Below, in pieces: positions 27,093 through 36,410 of a stretch of DNA of 64,000 nucleotides (position 1 is its first letter; each line of letters starts with the position of its first letter). Source of the stretch: Bradyrhizobium quebecense (GTDB lineage Bacteria > Pseudomonadota > Alphaproteobacteria > Rhizobiales > Xanthobacteraceae); assembly GCF_013373795.3 (NCBI RefSeq), contig NZ_CP088022.1, forward strand, positions 2,108,001 through 2,172,000. The letters are read 5' to 3'. A program made the translations under genes and the position numbers. The notes below the pieces were generated by a model that worked only from the letters and a program-made list of their open reading frames with translations, was not told the DNA's origin and did not search any database.

Positions 27093-30000
27093 TCAGGCGC
27101 GCAGCTCATCGAGCAGCACCTTGGCCTCCTTCAAATCAAGCGTGTCGAAGCCTTCGGTGAACCAGCCGTAGATCGGCGCGAGAAGATCACGGGCTTCGCC
27201 GCGCCTGTCCTGTTTGCGCCAGAGGCGCGCCAAGCTGATCGAAGCCCGCAATTCGAACACCTTTGCGCTCTGCAGCCTGGCCACCGCGAGTGCCTGATGA
27301 TAGCTCCGCTCGGCTGCGGATGAATCGCCTGTGGCATTCAGCAAATCGCCGCGCAACCGATGCAACTCAGCCTCGCCGTCCCGCTCTTCGGTCGTCTCGA
27401 TTATCCGCGCAGCCTCGGCGAGGCAATTCAGTCCATCGGCCGGCTGCCCGACCATAGCGTAGGCCTCGGCGAGCCACATAAGCGCAAGCGACGTATTTGC
27501 AACAGTTCCGTTAGCACGTAATCCTTCCAGCGCCTGTGTGAGCAGCGTGAGGCCTTTGTGTGCTTGCCCGACCGCGGTCAACGACGCTCCGTGGAATGCT
27601 GTTGCCCAACCAAAGAAAAACGAAAAGCCGTACTCGGTCGAGAGAGCCAGAAATTCCTCGGCGTGCCGTTGCATCTCTGGTGACCCGGTGATCGCCGCGA
27701 TCCAGCTCGCACGAAAGAGCACTTCAGCTAGCGTTTCGGCATGCCTGAGCCGGCGCGCCACCGACAATGCCTCGTTCAGCCGCGACCGTGCTTGATCGAT
27801 GTAGCCCAGATACGCCAAGGTCACGGCGAGGTCCGCGAGCATCAAAGCGTAGAGGAATGCGGGCGTCAGCATCCCGCCGCCGCTGCGAAGCGCCGGATCA
27901 GCGAGGCCATGACACCGTTCCAGGAGCGCACGGGCAGCAACGAAGTCCCCGAGGACGAGGCGGGTCAGCCCATTTGCGCGGCGCCCCCCCAATTGCGACA
28001 CAACATGGTTCCGCGCCTCGCCGATTTTTTCCAGCTGCTCGGCCAGTGACAGCGCCAGCTTGTACTCGCCCCGGCACAAATGAAACAACCATTGGCCTAA
28101 GAATAGCGGCGCGAGGTACTCGGGTCGATCAATCTGCTCGGCCAGCGCACGCGCTCGGGCGAAGGTCTCGCCCACCTCGGGTGCCGAAAAGCCTTCCTTG
28201 ACACTCAGTGCCCATCCAAGCGCGAGTTGCAGGTTCAGCTCCTGTTTCCGGCGCCCGGGTCCGTCCGGCAGGCCGTCCAGCGCGTCCAGCCCCTTCCGGA
28301 ACTGGGCGGCCGCTTCGGTCATCGCCGAGCGCGCCAACGCCTGCTGACCGGCCTTGTGCCAATAAACGACCGCCTTCTCCGCCAGCCCGGCTTCCGTGCA
28401 GTGCCGGGCAAGCAGCGCAGGTTGGGCCACCGCGATGTCCGGGAACTGGTCTTCGAGCGTTGCGGCAATGTGGGCGTGTATCTGCTGCCGGCGGCTGCGC
28501 AGCAACGTGCCGTAGGCGGCGTCCTGCACCAGCGCGTGCTTGAAGGTGTATTGCGCATCGGGGGGCGTCCCGCGCCGGAAGATCAATTCGGCGTTCACGA
28601 GCTGCTTCAATGTGTCATCCAGCTGCTGCCGCGGCATCGCCGCCACGGCGCTGATCAGTTCGTGCGAGAATTGTCGTCCGAGAGCGGCGGCGATCTGCGC
28701 CACGTCGCGCGTCGGCGCAAGGCGATCGAGCCGCGCCAGGAGCGACGCCTGCAGCGATGTCGGGATCGCCAGCGGAGTAACCGGACCCTTCGTCACATAC
28801 CGATCGCCGGCTTCCACGAGCAGGCCGCTCTCGACCACGGCCTTGGTCAGTTCCTCGATGAACAGCGGCACGCCATCGGTCCGATCGGTGATCTGATCGG
28901 CGATCTCCTGGGGCAAGACCTTGCCGCCGGTGACGTGCGCGATCATCTCGGCGCGGAGCCGGCGCGGCAGGCGATTGAGACTGATCAGCGTCACCTGCGG
29001 ACGGCCGACCCAGGGTGGCGCGAATTCCGGCCGGAAAGTGACGATCGCCAGGAGCGGCAGGCTCGGCACCCACTCGACAATCAGGTCGAACAGCTCGAGC
29101 GATGTGGGATCGGCCCAATGCGCGTCCTCGACCACCAGCAGAACCGGTTGACGCGCCGCCAGCCCCTCGACCTGCGCCACCAGCGCCTGCAATGTCTTCT
29201 CCTTGCGCCTCTGCGGGGTGAAGTCGAGCGTGGGATAGCGGTCGCCGGTCGGGACCGACAGCAAACCCGCCAGCAGGGGCACGGCCTCCCTGAGGTCATC
29301 GGCCGCCAAGGCGAGCACCGCCTCCAGTTTAGTTAGCCGCTGCTCGTCCGTGTCGTCGCGCCGGAACCCGGCTGCCCGTTCGAGTTGCGTGATGCTCGGG
29401 TAGAGCGCCGTGTCTTGGTGGTGGGGCGAGCAGAACTGGCGCAGGCGCGTGTGCGGCTCGCCACTCAGGCGCTCGACGATGGTCTCGGCGATCCGTGACT
29501 TGCCGATGCCTGGCTCGCCCGAGAGCAGGACGACCGAGCCCTCGCCGCCCTTCGCCTGGTCCCAGCGGCGCAGGAGCAGATCGATCTCCTCGCCCCGCCC
29601 GACGAGCGGCGTCGTGCTCGCGCGCAGCGCCTCGAATCGGCTCTCGGCGACGCTCGCGCCCAGCACCTGCCATGCCGGGACGGTCTCGGCGAAGCCTTTG
29701 AGCGCGACTGTCCCGAGATCGCGGTAGTCGAACAGGCCGCCGGCCAGCCTGCGCGTGCTCAATGAGATCACCACCGCGCCCGGCTCGGCCAGCGCTTGCA
29801 GCCGGGCGGCCAAGTTCGGCGTCTCGCCGACCACCGCATGCTCCTGCGCAGCTCCGGCGCCGAGGAGGTCGCCGACCACGACAAGCCCGGTGGCGATGCC
29901 GACGCGCACCTGCAAGGGAACGCCGGCGGCGGTCGCGAGCTTCGGCACCGCCTCGACCAGCGCAAGCCCGGCCCGCACGGCTCGCTCGGCGTCATGCTCG

Positions 30001-30434
30001 TGAGCTTGGGGATAGCCGAAATAGGCCAGCACCCCGTCGCCCATGTACTTGGCGACGAAACCGCCGGCCGTGGTGATGAGATCGGCGCAGCAACGGTGGT
30101 ACGCGCCAACGATCTCGCGCATGTCCTCGGGGTCGAGGCGAGCCGAAAGCGCGGTCGAGCCAACGAGGTCGCAGAACATGATCGTGAGCTGGCGGCGCTC
30201 GGCGTCGGTCCGTGGAGCTGTAGGCGTGATCTCCGGAGAAGCGGGCGGTTGTTCACTGGTACCGAGCGTAGCAACGGCCCTCAATAGCTTGAGCCGCGCC
30301 CCAAGCGGTAGGCCAAGTTCACGCAGGTGATCATCGGTAAGATCACGAAGCACGTCGGCATCGATCGCATTGTCGCGAAACGTCTGCGCGTACTGCTCCA
30401 GACCGATCCTTCGAAGCCAACCGTCGATGTCCAA
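27093..30434 (-). CDS. SAM-adenylate cyclase-ATPase-TPR multidomain protein
   Basis: About 1113 residues. A SAM domain (1-60; DIDGWLRRIGLEQYAQTFRD) is followed by a class III cyclase domain with both metal aspartates (IMFCDLVGSTALS and KYMGDGVLAYFG). Then comes an AAA-16/STAND-like ATPase (LLSGEPGIGKSRIAE; VVEDAHWAD) and about 450 residues of TPR repeats. This is a common large signalling architecture in Bradyrhizobium and related genera. TTG 30434 is preferred because GGAG lies about seven bases upstream; the TTG at 30440 touches it. An IS5-type element begins 46 bases upstream and may have replaced its promoter. Confidence 0.88.
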   Translation of the reverse strand: MDIDGWLRRIGLEQYAQTFRDNAIDADVLRDLTDDHLRELGLPLGARLKLLRAVATLGTSEQPPASPEITPTAPRTDAERRQLTIMFCDLVGSTALSARLDPEDMREIVGAYHRCCADLITTAGGFVAKYMGDGVLAYFGYPQAHEHDAERAVRAGLALVEAVPKLATAAGVPLQVRVGIATGLVVVGDLLGAGAAQEHAVVGETPNLAARLQALAEPGAVVISLSTRRLAGGLFDYRDLGTVALKGFAETVPAWQVLGASVAESRFEALRASTTPLVGRGEEIDLLLRRWDQAKGGEGSVVLLSGEPGIGKSRIAETIVERLSGEPHTRLRQFCSPHHQDTALYPSITQLERAAGFRRDDTDEQRLTKLEAVLALAADDLREAVPLLAGLLSVPTGDRYPTLDFTPQRRKEKTLQALVAQVEGLAARQPVLLVVEDAHWADPTSLELFDLIVEWVPSLPLLAIVTFRPEFAPPWVGRPQVTLISLNRLPRRLRAEMIAHVTGGKVLPQEIADQITDRTDGVPLFIEELTKAVVESGLLVEAGDRYVTKGPVTPLAIPTSLQASLLARLDRLAPTRDVAQIAAALGRQFSHELISAVAAMPRQQLDDTLKQLVNAELIFRRGTPPDAQYTFKHALVQDAAYGTLLRSRRQQIHAHIAATLEDQFPDIAVAQPALLARHCTEAGLAEKAVVYWHKAGQQALARSAMTEAAAQFRKGLDALDGLPDGPGRRKQELNLQLALGWALSVKEGFSAPEVGETFARARALAEQIDRPEYLAPLFLGQWLFHLCRGEYKLALSLAEQLEKIGEARNHVVSQLGGRRANGLTRLVLGDFVAARALLERCHGLADPALRSGGGMLTPAFLYALMLADLAVTLAYLGYIDQARSRLNEALSVARRLRHAETLAEVLFRASWIAAITGSPEMQRHAEEFLALSTEYGFSFFFGWATAFHGASLTAVGQAHKGLTLLTQALEGLRANGTVANTSLALMWLAEAYAMVGQPADGLNCLAEAARIIETTEERDGEAELHRLRGDLLNATGDSSAAERSYHQALAVARLQSAKVFELRASISLARLWRKQDRRGEARDLLAPIYGWFTEGFDTLDLKEAKVLLDELRA

Positions 30435-30480
30435 GTTCAATCTCCTGCGCTCCTGTCAGCGGCAGTTTTTGAACAAGGTT

Positions 30481-31368
30481 GAGTCATGGCGCCCGCTGTG
30501 ATTCCAAGGGGTTTCTTGAAACAACCTTGGATTTCGCCATGTGGACGCCGACCACTCGACAGCAGCATAGCCGCCCAGTCAAGCGATATCAGACCGATCT
30601 GACCGATGCGGAGTGGCGCGTGATCGCGCCGCACTTGCCGATGCCCTGCGCGACGGGTCGGCCGCGCGAGTGGCCGATGCGCGAGATCTTGAACGGCATC
30701 TTCTATGTCCTGTGGGCGGGCTGCCCGTGGCGCCTGCTACCGAACGACTTACCGCCATGGGAAACGATTTACCGCTGGTTTGCCGTCTGGCGCGACGACG
30801 GGCGTTTTGAACGGATGAACCACGCGCTCGTGATAGCAGATCGTGAACGGGGCGGGCGCGACGCCAGCCCGTCGGCCGCGATTATTGACAGCCAGAGCGT
30901 CAAGACCACCGAGGCCGGTGGCCCGCGCGGTTACGATGCGGGCAAGAAGGTCAACGGGCGCAAGCGCCACGCGCTGGTTGACACCGACGGGCGCGGCCTC
31001 GTCATCGAGCCCCATCCGGCCAGTATCCAGGATCGCGACGGCGGCGGACCGCTTCTGCAGGCTTCGCGCCGCATCTTTCCGTTCATCCAGCGGGTCTTCG
31101 CCGACAGCGGTTATGCGGGCGAGAAGGTTGCCAAGGCCACCTTGATCGCGGTCGAGATCGTGCGCAAGAACCCCGGTCAGGTTGGCTTCGCTGTTAACCC
31201 GCGGCGCTGGGTCGTCGAGCGGTTCTTCGCCTGGATCGGGCGCAATCGAAGGCTGGCAAAGGACTTCGAAGCCACCATCGGTTCCGCACGCGCCTTTCCT
31301 CTACGCCGCATCCGTCATGTTGCTCGTGCGTCGGATCGCTCATGCTTCGTGACTTTCGAAACCGACTC
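30481..31368 (+). mobile_element. IS5 family insertion element (approximate ends)
   Basis: A single transposase gene flanked by GAGTC at 30481 and its complement GACTC ending at 31368. The terminal match is only five bases, and a clear target duplication was not found, so the ends are provisional. Between the left end and the gene lies an imperfect hairpin made of CCAAGG...TTTC and GAAA...CCTTGG. The element lies directly upstream of the large cyclase gene. Confidence 0.6.
30539..31352 (+). pseudogene. IS5-type DDE transposase with C-terminal frameshift
   Basis: Starts MWTPTTRQQHSRPVKRYQTD and has DUF4096-like LTDAEWRVIAPHLP, then the DDE residues in IIDSQSVKT, FADSGYAGEK and WVVERFFAWIGRNRRL. 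After SARAF the frame slips: the DNA has GCCTTTCCTCTAC where GCCTTCCTCTAC would give FLYAASVMLLVRRIAHAS and a stop at 31352. As written, the frame instead continues with unrelated residues to 31411. All catalytic residues precede the extra T (31294-31296), so activity may or may not survive. Confidence 0.8.
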
Positions 31369-31472
31369 TGAGACCTCGCACCGGCGGGTCGGCACTTCCA
31401 GTCTTTGTTAAGAAGCGGACATCGTCCCGGCCGCTCGGCATGTCTCAAGAGGGCCAAAGGCGAGACATACCG

Positions 31473-32078
31473 CTATCTGCGAGTAACTTGCCAACCGCTG
31501 AAGTAAATCAACGTCCGCTCCTCATTGATCCAAAAGCCATCGAAATCGCTCCACGCCGGATGCTGCCAAAGGGCTATGTGCGCAGCCTTTGGTTTAGGCG
31601 CGTTGTCGTCCCAGTTGGCCACACTTTGCATGCACAGGTTGATGAGAAGAGTGCATACCAACGCGTCTTCGGGTTTGGCCGCGACGCGACGCCACACGGT
31701 CTCGAAATTTCCTCTAAGGCCATCGCACCAATCGCCTTTGACGAGGAGCTGATCCGCATCATCGGGATCGAACCCATAGCCCCACACACCCTGATTTTCC
31801 CACACAACCGGTACTACGCCATTCTCGTCACGGGCGTAATCGTTGGGGTTCAGGATCTCATCTTGCCCGCCAAGCAAGCCGAGAAACGGAGTCGCATACC
31901 CGAGTATTGGGCCGGGCAGGCGCTCTGCGCTGCGCCACAGATCACCAACCCGTTCGTTGAGACGCACGACACAGTCGGGCACGGCAAAATCACAAGCCAG
32001 TGGCTGGCCCGCGTGGGTGCCCGCTTCTTGGCACCACTCAGCAATGAAGTCACACGCCTCATCAACGGTCTTTAGCAT
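31473..32078 (-). CDS. SMI1/KNR4 (SUKH)-like hypothetical protein
   Basis: About 201 residues from ATG 32078. The segment ILNPNDYARDENGVVPVVWE followed by NQGVWGYGFDPDDAD resembles the core of SMI1/KNR4-type immunity proteins, where an 'N-Q-x-x-x-x-W-G' turn is usual. Many Trp residues and an acidic bias fit this class. No toxin gene of a polymorphic system is adjacent, so an immunity role is inference. Upstream codons to 32147 are open but less convincing. The base composition is less GC-rich than the surroundings, and the IS lies close by. Confidence 0.6.
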   Translation of the reverse strand: MLKTVDEACDFIAEWCQEAGTHAGQPLACDFAVPDCVVRLNERVGDLWRSAERLPGPILGYATPFLGLLGGQDEILNPNDYARDENGVVPVVWENQGVWGYGFDPDDADQLLVKGDWCDGLRGNFETVWRRVAAKPEDALVCTLLINLCMQSVANWDDNAPKPKAAHIALWQHPAWSDFDGFWINEERTLIYFSGWQVTRR

Positions 32079-32376
32079 CTTCACCACCCAACTTACGCGG
32101 CAATCTACCAGTGGGAGCCAACGTCCGAAACGGGTCAAACTCGACAAAACTCAAGGTGAGCATAGTGCGTCCGCTTCCGGGCACATCGCGACCACCCCCG
32201 TCGGCACGGGCTCATCGAGCCTGGCTGCCGAGCGATGATTCAAATCTTTGACCGAAGCGGGCCGAATCATGCGCTACGAACCCTAAGACGAGGAAAGGAC
32301 TGCCCTCAGGCCGATGCTGCCAAACAAGCCGCGCGGCGTACCACGGGTGAATGGTCGTGGCGTCCTCAGAGCGGCG

Positions 32377-33909
32377 TCAGTCCGGGACGCCGGCCGCCCT
32401 GAGGGTTTCACGATAGGTCGCGGACATCGCTTGCACCGGGAAGGGGATGCGCGCCAGGAACCCGGATATCGTGAACTCTGGATCGACCTTGAGCAATTCG
32501 CGCGCGATCTGGGTCGCGCGCTCGTTGTCGCCGGTCTTGACCAGCGCGACGATCAAGACGCGGAGTGCCACCGCGAAGCGGCGGTTCTGCGCCAGCGCCT
32601 TGTCGGCCCACATCACCGCTTCGGCAAAATTCTGGTCGAGCACCGCGCAGATCGCCAGCGCCGCGGAGGCGAACCAGCCGCGCGGGTCGCGCGGGTTCAG
32701 CCGCTGCGCGCGCTCGATCATGGCACGGCCGGCCTGCTGGTTGCCGCGCATTGCCTCGATCCAGCCGCAGAGGACGAGCGCCATCGCCGAGTTCGGGTTG
32801 ATCGCAAGCGACCGCTCGAACAATTCGCGCGCGGGCTCGATCTCGTCGGCCATGTTCCAGATCGCGAACGCCGCCATCCACAGCACCTGCGGGTCGCCGG
32901 GCGCGAGCTCGACCGCGCGCTCCCGGTAGGAGTCATCAGGCTTCAACCAACCCTGGACATGGCGCATCGCATGGCAATAGGCCGACGCCGCCAGCGCCGG
33001 CGCGTAAGCCGGATCGAGCGCCAGCGCCCGGTCGAGGCAATCGAGCGCGGCTTCCATGCTCTCGGGCGTGAACTCATACCTCAGACTGTACGCGCGCAGC
33101 AGCAGGTCGTAGGCGTCGAGCTTGCCGGGCGGCGCCGCCCTTACCCGCTCGGCCTCCGCGACCAGCAAGGTCGGCTCGATCGCGCCGACCACGTTCTCGG
33201 TGATGCGGTCCTGCAGGTCGAACACGTCGGTCGCCGCGCCGTCAAAGCGGTCGGCCCACAGATGCGCGCCGGAGACCGCGTCGATCAACTGGCCGGTGAT
33301 GCGCAGGCGGTCACCGCCGCGGCGGACGCTGCCTTCGAGCACATAGCCGACGCCGAGATCGCGCCCGACCTGGCGGATATCGACCGCCTTGCCCTTGTAG
33401 GTGAAGGCGGAGTTGCGCGCGATCACGGTGAGGCGGCTGCAGCGCGCCAGCGCGGTGGTGATGTCCTCCGCGATCCCGTCGGCGAAGTAATCCTGCTCGG
33501 GGTCGCCGCTCATATTGGTGAAGGGCAGCACCGCGATCGACGGACCCTCGCTCGGCCGCGGCGGGGTGCCGTTGGCCGCGACCGGATGATCGGGCGCGCT
33601 GTGCTCCCTGACATCGCCGACGAAGCGCAGGCCTTTGCGGGGCAAGGTGCGGATCAGCCGCTGCTCCTCGCCATTGTCGCCGATCGCGGTCCGCGCCGCA
33701 TTGACCCGGCTGCTCAGCGTCGCTTCCGAGACGATCCGCCCGTGCCAGACCGCGGCCAGCACCTCGTCGCGGCTGACCACGCGGTCGCGGGCGCGGATCA
33801 GGAACTCGAGCAGATCGAAGACCTGCGGCTCGATGGCCACCAACGCATCGCCGCGGCGCAACTCCCGGCGCTCGGAGTCGAGGGTCAAGTCGTTGAAATG
33901 GTAGGTCAA
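32377..33909 (-). CDS. CadC-like winged-helix regulator with FlgO-like and TPR domains
   Basis: 510 residues. An OmpR/PhoB-type winged helix (residues about 1-100; EPQVFDLLEFLIRARDRVVS and RLIRTLPRKGLRFVG) precedes a FlgO-like module (SIAVLPFTNMSGDPEQDYFA; YVLEGSVRRGGDRLRITGQL). TPR repeats follow, with DRALALDPAYAPALAA and FERSLAINPNSAMALVL. This is a frequent rhizobial one-component layout, often annotated as adenylate cyclase although no cyclase motif is present. No membrane helix is apparent. It is divergent from the hydrolase/P460 pair and may regulate it. Confidence 0.82.
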   Translation of the reverse strand: MTYHFNDLTLDSERRELRRGDALVAIEPQVFDLLEFLIRARDRVVSRDEVLAAVWHGRIVSEATLSSRVNAARTAIGDNGEEQRLIRTLPRKGLRFVGDVREHSAPDHPVAANGTPPRPSEGPSIAVLPFTNMSGDPEQDYFADGIAEDITTALARCSRLTVIARNSAFTYKGKAVDIRQVGRDLGVGYVLEGSVRRGGDRLRITGQLIDAVSGAHLWADRFDGAATDVFDLQDRITENVVGAIEPTLLVAEAERVRAAPPGKLDAYDLLLRAYSLRYEFTPESMEAALDCLDRALALDPAYAPALAASAYCHAMRHVQGWLKPDDSYRERAVELAPGDPQVLWMAAFAIWNMADEIEPARELFERSLAINPNSAMALVLCGWIEAMRGNQQAGRAMIERAQRLNPRDPRGWFASAALAICAVLDQNFAEAVMWADKALAQNRRFAVALRVLIVALVKTGDNERATQIARELLKVDPEFTISGFLARIPFPVQAMSATYRETLRAAGVPD

Positions 33910-34072
33910 ATTCGATGATCCGGCGGCCGGCGGCTGAATGCGGGGCGGAACCTAGCACAGGCGGCGTGGGGCCAAAATCACGACGGTCTGAAGGACAAAT
34001 CCACGTCCTCTGAAAGCAGGCGGGGTCGGTCTCTGCAATATTCAATGCCGACACCAGACGCAGGAGATCGCC

Positions 34073-35113
34073 ATGTCCCAATCCATCAATGAGCAACGCC
34101 GCCGCTTCCTTGGCATCGCCGGCGGGATCCTCGCCGTTTCCAGGCTCGGCTTCATCGGATCGGCCGAGGCCCAGTCGAAGCCGGCGTTATCAGCGGTCAA
34201 GGCCGGTAGCCACACCACGATCGGTCCGGTCAGGCAGATCAATGCCGGCATGCTCGATACCGGGTATGTCGAAATGGGCCCGGCGTCGGGTCCCGCGGTG
34301 ATCCTGCTGCACGGCTGGCCGTACGATATCCACAGCTACGCCGACGTCGCGCCGGCGCTGGCCGAGGCCGGTTATCGCGTGATCGTGCCGCATCTGCGCG
34401 GCTACGGCACGACGCGCTTCCTCGCCAGCGACACCAAGCGGAGCGGCCAGCCGGTCGCGGTCGCCGCCGACATCATCGCGCTGATGGACGCGTTGAAGAT
34501 CGAGAAGGCCGTGCTCGGCGGCTATGACTGGGGCGCGCGCACCGCCAACATCATGGCGGTGCTCTGGCCCGAGCGCTGCAAGGCGATGGTGTCGGTCAGT
34601 GGCTATCTGATCGGCAGCCAGGCGGCCGGCAAGGCGCCGCTGCCGCCGAAGGCCGAGCTGCAATGGTGGTACCAGTTCTATTTCGCGACCGAGCGCGGCC
34701 GCGAGGGCTATGCCAAGAACCGGCACGATTTTGCCAAGCTGATCTGGCAGCTCGCTTCGCCGCAGTGGAAGTTCGACGACGCCACCTACGACCGCAGCGC
34801 CACGGCGTTCGAAAATCCTGATCATGTCGATATCGTGATCCATAATTACCGCTGGCGGCTGGGTCTCGCCGAAGGCGAGGCGAAGTACGACGCGTTCGAG
34901 AAGACGCTGGCCCAGGCGCCGGTCATCGCGATCCCGACCATCACGATGGAGGGCGATGCCAACGGCGCGCCGCATCCGGAGCCCGCGGCCTATGCCAAGA
35001 AGTTCTCCGGGCATTACGAGCATCGGACCCTGACCGGCGGCATCGGCCACAATCTGCCGCAAGAAGCGCCGCAGGCGTTCACCCAGGCCATCATCGACAT
35101 CAGCAAGGCCTGA
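34073..35113 (+). CDS. Tat-exported epoxide-hydrolase-like alpha/beta hydrolase
   Basis: 346 residues. A twin-arginine signal (NEQRRRFLGIAGGILAVSR) is followed by an alpha/beta hydrolase with the oxyanion-hole HGWP (80-83) and nucleophile elbow GYDWGA (150-155). Asp152 is the probable nucleophile, as in epoxide hydrolases and haloalkane dehalogenases rather than serine esterases. The likely catalytic His is in GGIGHNLPQEAP near the C-terminus. A periplasmic location is predicted. A cytochrome P460-like gene follows after 20 bases, so the pair looks like one operon. Confidence 0.82.
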   Translation: MSQSINEQRRRFLGIAGGILAVSRLGFIGSAEAQSKPALSAVKAGSHTTIGPVRQINAGMLDTGYVEMGPASGPAVILLHGWPYDIHSYADVAPALAEAGYRVIVPHLRGYGTTRFLASDTKRSGQPVAVAADIIALMDALKIEKAVLGGYDWGARTANIMAVLWPERCKAMVSVSGYLIGSQAAGKAPLPPKAELQWWYQFYFATERGREGYAKNRHDFAKLIWQLASPQWKFDDATYDRSATAFENPDHVDIVIHNYRWRLGLAEGEAKYDAFEKTLAQAPVIAIPTITMEGDANGAPHPEPAAYAKKFSGHYEHRTLTGGIGHNLPQEAPQAFTQAIIDISKA

Positions 35114-35133
35114 GCGAGCGCGGACAACGGATC

Positions 35134-35643
35134 ATGAGACAGGTTGTGAAATGGGCAGCTGCCGCGATCGCGGCAGCCTGCATCAGCGCGTCATTGCCGT
35201 TTGCCGTCGGGCACGCCGATGATGCGGCATTGGCATCGCCGATCTTCGGCGTGAAAATTCCCGCAGGCTATCGCGACTGGAAGCTGGTCGCAGTCGGCGA
35301 GGAGACCGGGCTCGACGAACTGCGCAGCGTGCTTGGCAATGCGACCGCCGTGAAGGCCTATCAGGACGGTGCCGCGCGATTCCCCGACGGCACCGTGCTG
35401 GTGAAGCTCGCCTGGAAGCGCAAGCCGGTTGCAGGCCTCAACGGTGCGTTCATCACGGGGCAGGCGACCACCGTCCAGGTCATGGTCAAGGACTCCGCCA
35501 GATATGCTTCGACCGGTGGTTGGGGTTTTGGCCGCTTCATCGACGGCAAGCCGGTCGATGCCGCCCAGCACGAAACGTGTTTCGCCTGCCACGAGGCCCA
35601 TGCCAGCGATCACGATTTCGTCTTCACGCATGATGCGCATTGA
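35134..35643 (+). CDS. Cytochrome P460 family protein
   Basis: 169 residues. A signal peptide (AAAAIAAACISASLPFAVGH) precedes a P460-like fold with IPAGYRDWKLVAVGEE and GTVLVKLAWKRKP, and the C-terminal haem-binding motif CFACH (149-153). Family members include c-type cytochromes with a lysine cross-linked haem involved in hydroxylamine or nitric oxide chemistry, and homologues of unknown role. It is most likely periplasmic and co-expressed with the upstream hydrolase. Confidence 0.82.
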   Translation: MRQVVKWAAAAIAAACISASLPFAVGHADDAALASPIFGVKIPAGYRDWKLVAVGEETGLDELRSVLGNATAVKAYQDGAARFPDGTVLVKLAWKRKPVAGLNGAFITGQATTVQVMVKDSARYASTGGWGFGRFIDGKPVDAAQHETCFACHEAHASDHDFVFTHDAH

Positions 35644-35693
35644 GCGCCGCCAATATCGGTGTGGAGACCGCTTCTTCTCGTCATACCCCGGCT

Positions 35694-35797
35694 GTCATCG
35701 CCCGGCTTGACCGGGCGATCCAGTATTCCAGAGGCGGCTGTGAGACACGGAGATGCCGCGGCGTACTGGGTCCCCCGGTCGAGCCGGGGGACGACAC
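35694..35797. repeat. Two-hairpin intergenic repeat, family A, copy 1
   Basis: Two strong palindromes, CGCCCGG...CCGGGCG and CCCCCGG...CCGGGGG, are separated by about 40 bases including CAGTATTCCAGAG and GTACTGGGT. An almost identical element in opposite orientation lies at 46879-46983. Both are intergenic. The pattern is a dispersed genomic repeat, probably a RIME/REP-like family. Confidence 0.75.
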
Positions 35798-35905
35798 CGA
35801 GTATGGGCACTACGCCTTCTTCACGCCCTCGCGGCGCGGTCTGATCTGGCGCTGCCGTTGCAGTGAGGCTAGTTTCCCCGCAGCAATCGCATGCGGGGAA
35901 CGGCT

Positions 35906-36274
35906 TTGACCATCACCATCTACGGCATCAAGAACTGCGACACCATGAAGAAGGCGCGCGCCTGGCTCGACGATCACGGCGTCGCCTATGACTTCCACGA
36001 CTACAAGACCGCCGGGATCGCCAAGGACAAGCTCAAGCAGTGGAGCGACGAGGTCGGCTGGGAGACGCTGCTCAACCGCGCCGGCACGACCTTCAAGAAG
36101 CTACCCGATGCCGACAAGGAAGGGTTGAACGAGCGTAAGGCGCTGGCGCTGATGGCCGAGCAGCCGTCGATGATCAAGCGTCCGGTGCTCGACCTCGGGC
36201 CGAAGCGCGTCGTCGGTTTCAAGCCGGACATTTACGCCAAGGAAGTGCCGGCAAAGGCACGCAAGAACGGCTGA
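35906..36274 (+). CDS. ArsC/Spx (YffB-like) family protein
   Basis: 122 residues from TTG 35906 (or 127 from ATG 35891). TITIYGIKNCDTMKKARAWL contains the single N-terminal cysteine of Spx/YffB proteins. The region RPVLDLGPKRVVGFKPDIYA matches the ArsC fold's arginine and C-terminal segment. These small proteins are thioredoxin-fold, possibly glutathione-dependent reductases, with no proven arsenate activity. A GGGGAA motif lies close to the TTG and none to the ATG, so TTG is preferred. Confidence 0.82.
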   Translation: MTITIYGIKNCDTMKKARAWLDDHGVAYDFHDYKTAGIAKDKLKQWSDEVGWETLLNRAGTTFKKLPDADKEGLNERKALALMAEQPSMIKRPVLDLGPKRVVGFKPDIYAKEVPAKARKNG

Positions 36275-36318
36275 CGCATTCCGCGCGAACTAGGACGCGG
36301 ACTCATAAATCCGGGATC

Positions 36319-36343
36319 GTCCGCTTTCGAGGGGTAAGCGGAC
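36319..36343. repeat. Short intergenic hairpin repeat
   Basis: GTCCGCTT, a nine-base loop and AAGCGGAC form a perfect 8-bp stem. Degenerate versions of the same motif occur near 26226-26265 (split) and near 37035. It lies 45 bases downstream of the ArsC/Spx gene and may act as its terminator. Confidence 0.5.
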
Positions 36344-36410
36344 ACGCGGCCTCGACCGCAGGGATGTCGCCTTGTGACCCCTAGCGGACTTAGCGTTTTT
36401 TGCAGTATCC

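Noticed and set aside
31440..32075. Long plus-strand frame opposite the SUKH-like gene
   Set aside because: It mirrors the minus-strand gene; the minus-strand product has normal amino-acid balance and a recognisable core, whereas this one has no motif.
32377..33909. Annotating the CadC-like regulator as adenylate cyclase
   Set aside because: No class III cyclase metal-binding or transition-state residues are present; only winged-helix, FlgO-like and TPR parts are visible.
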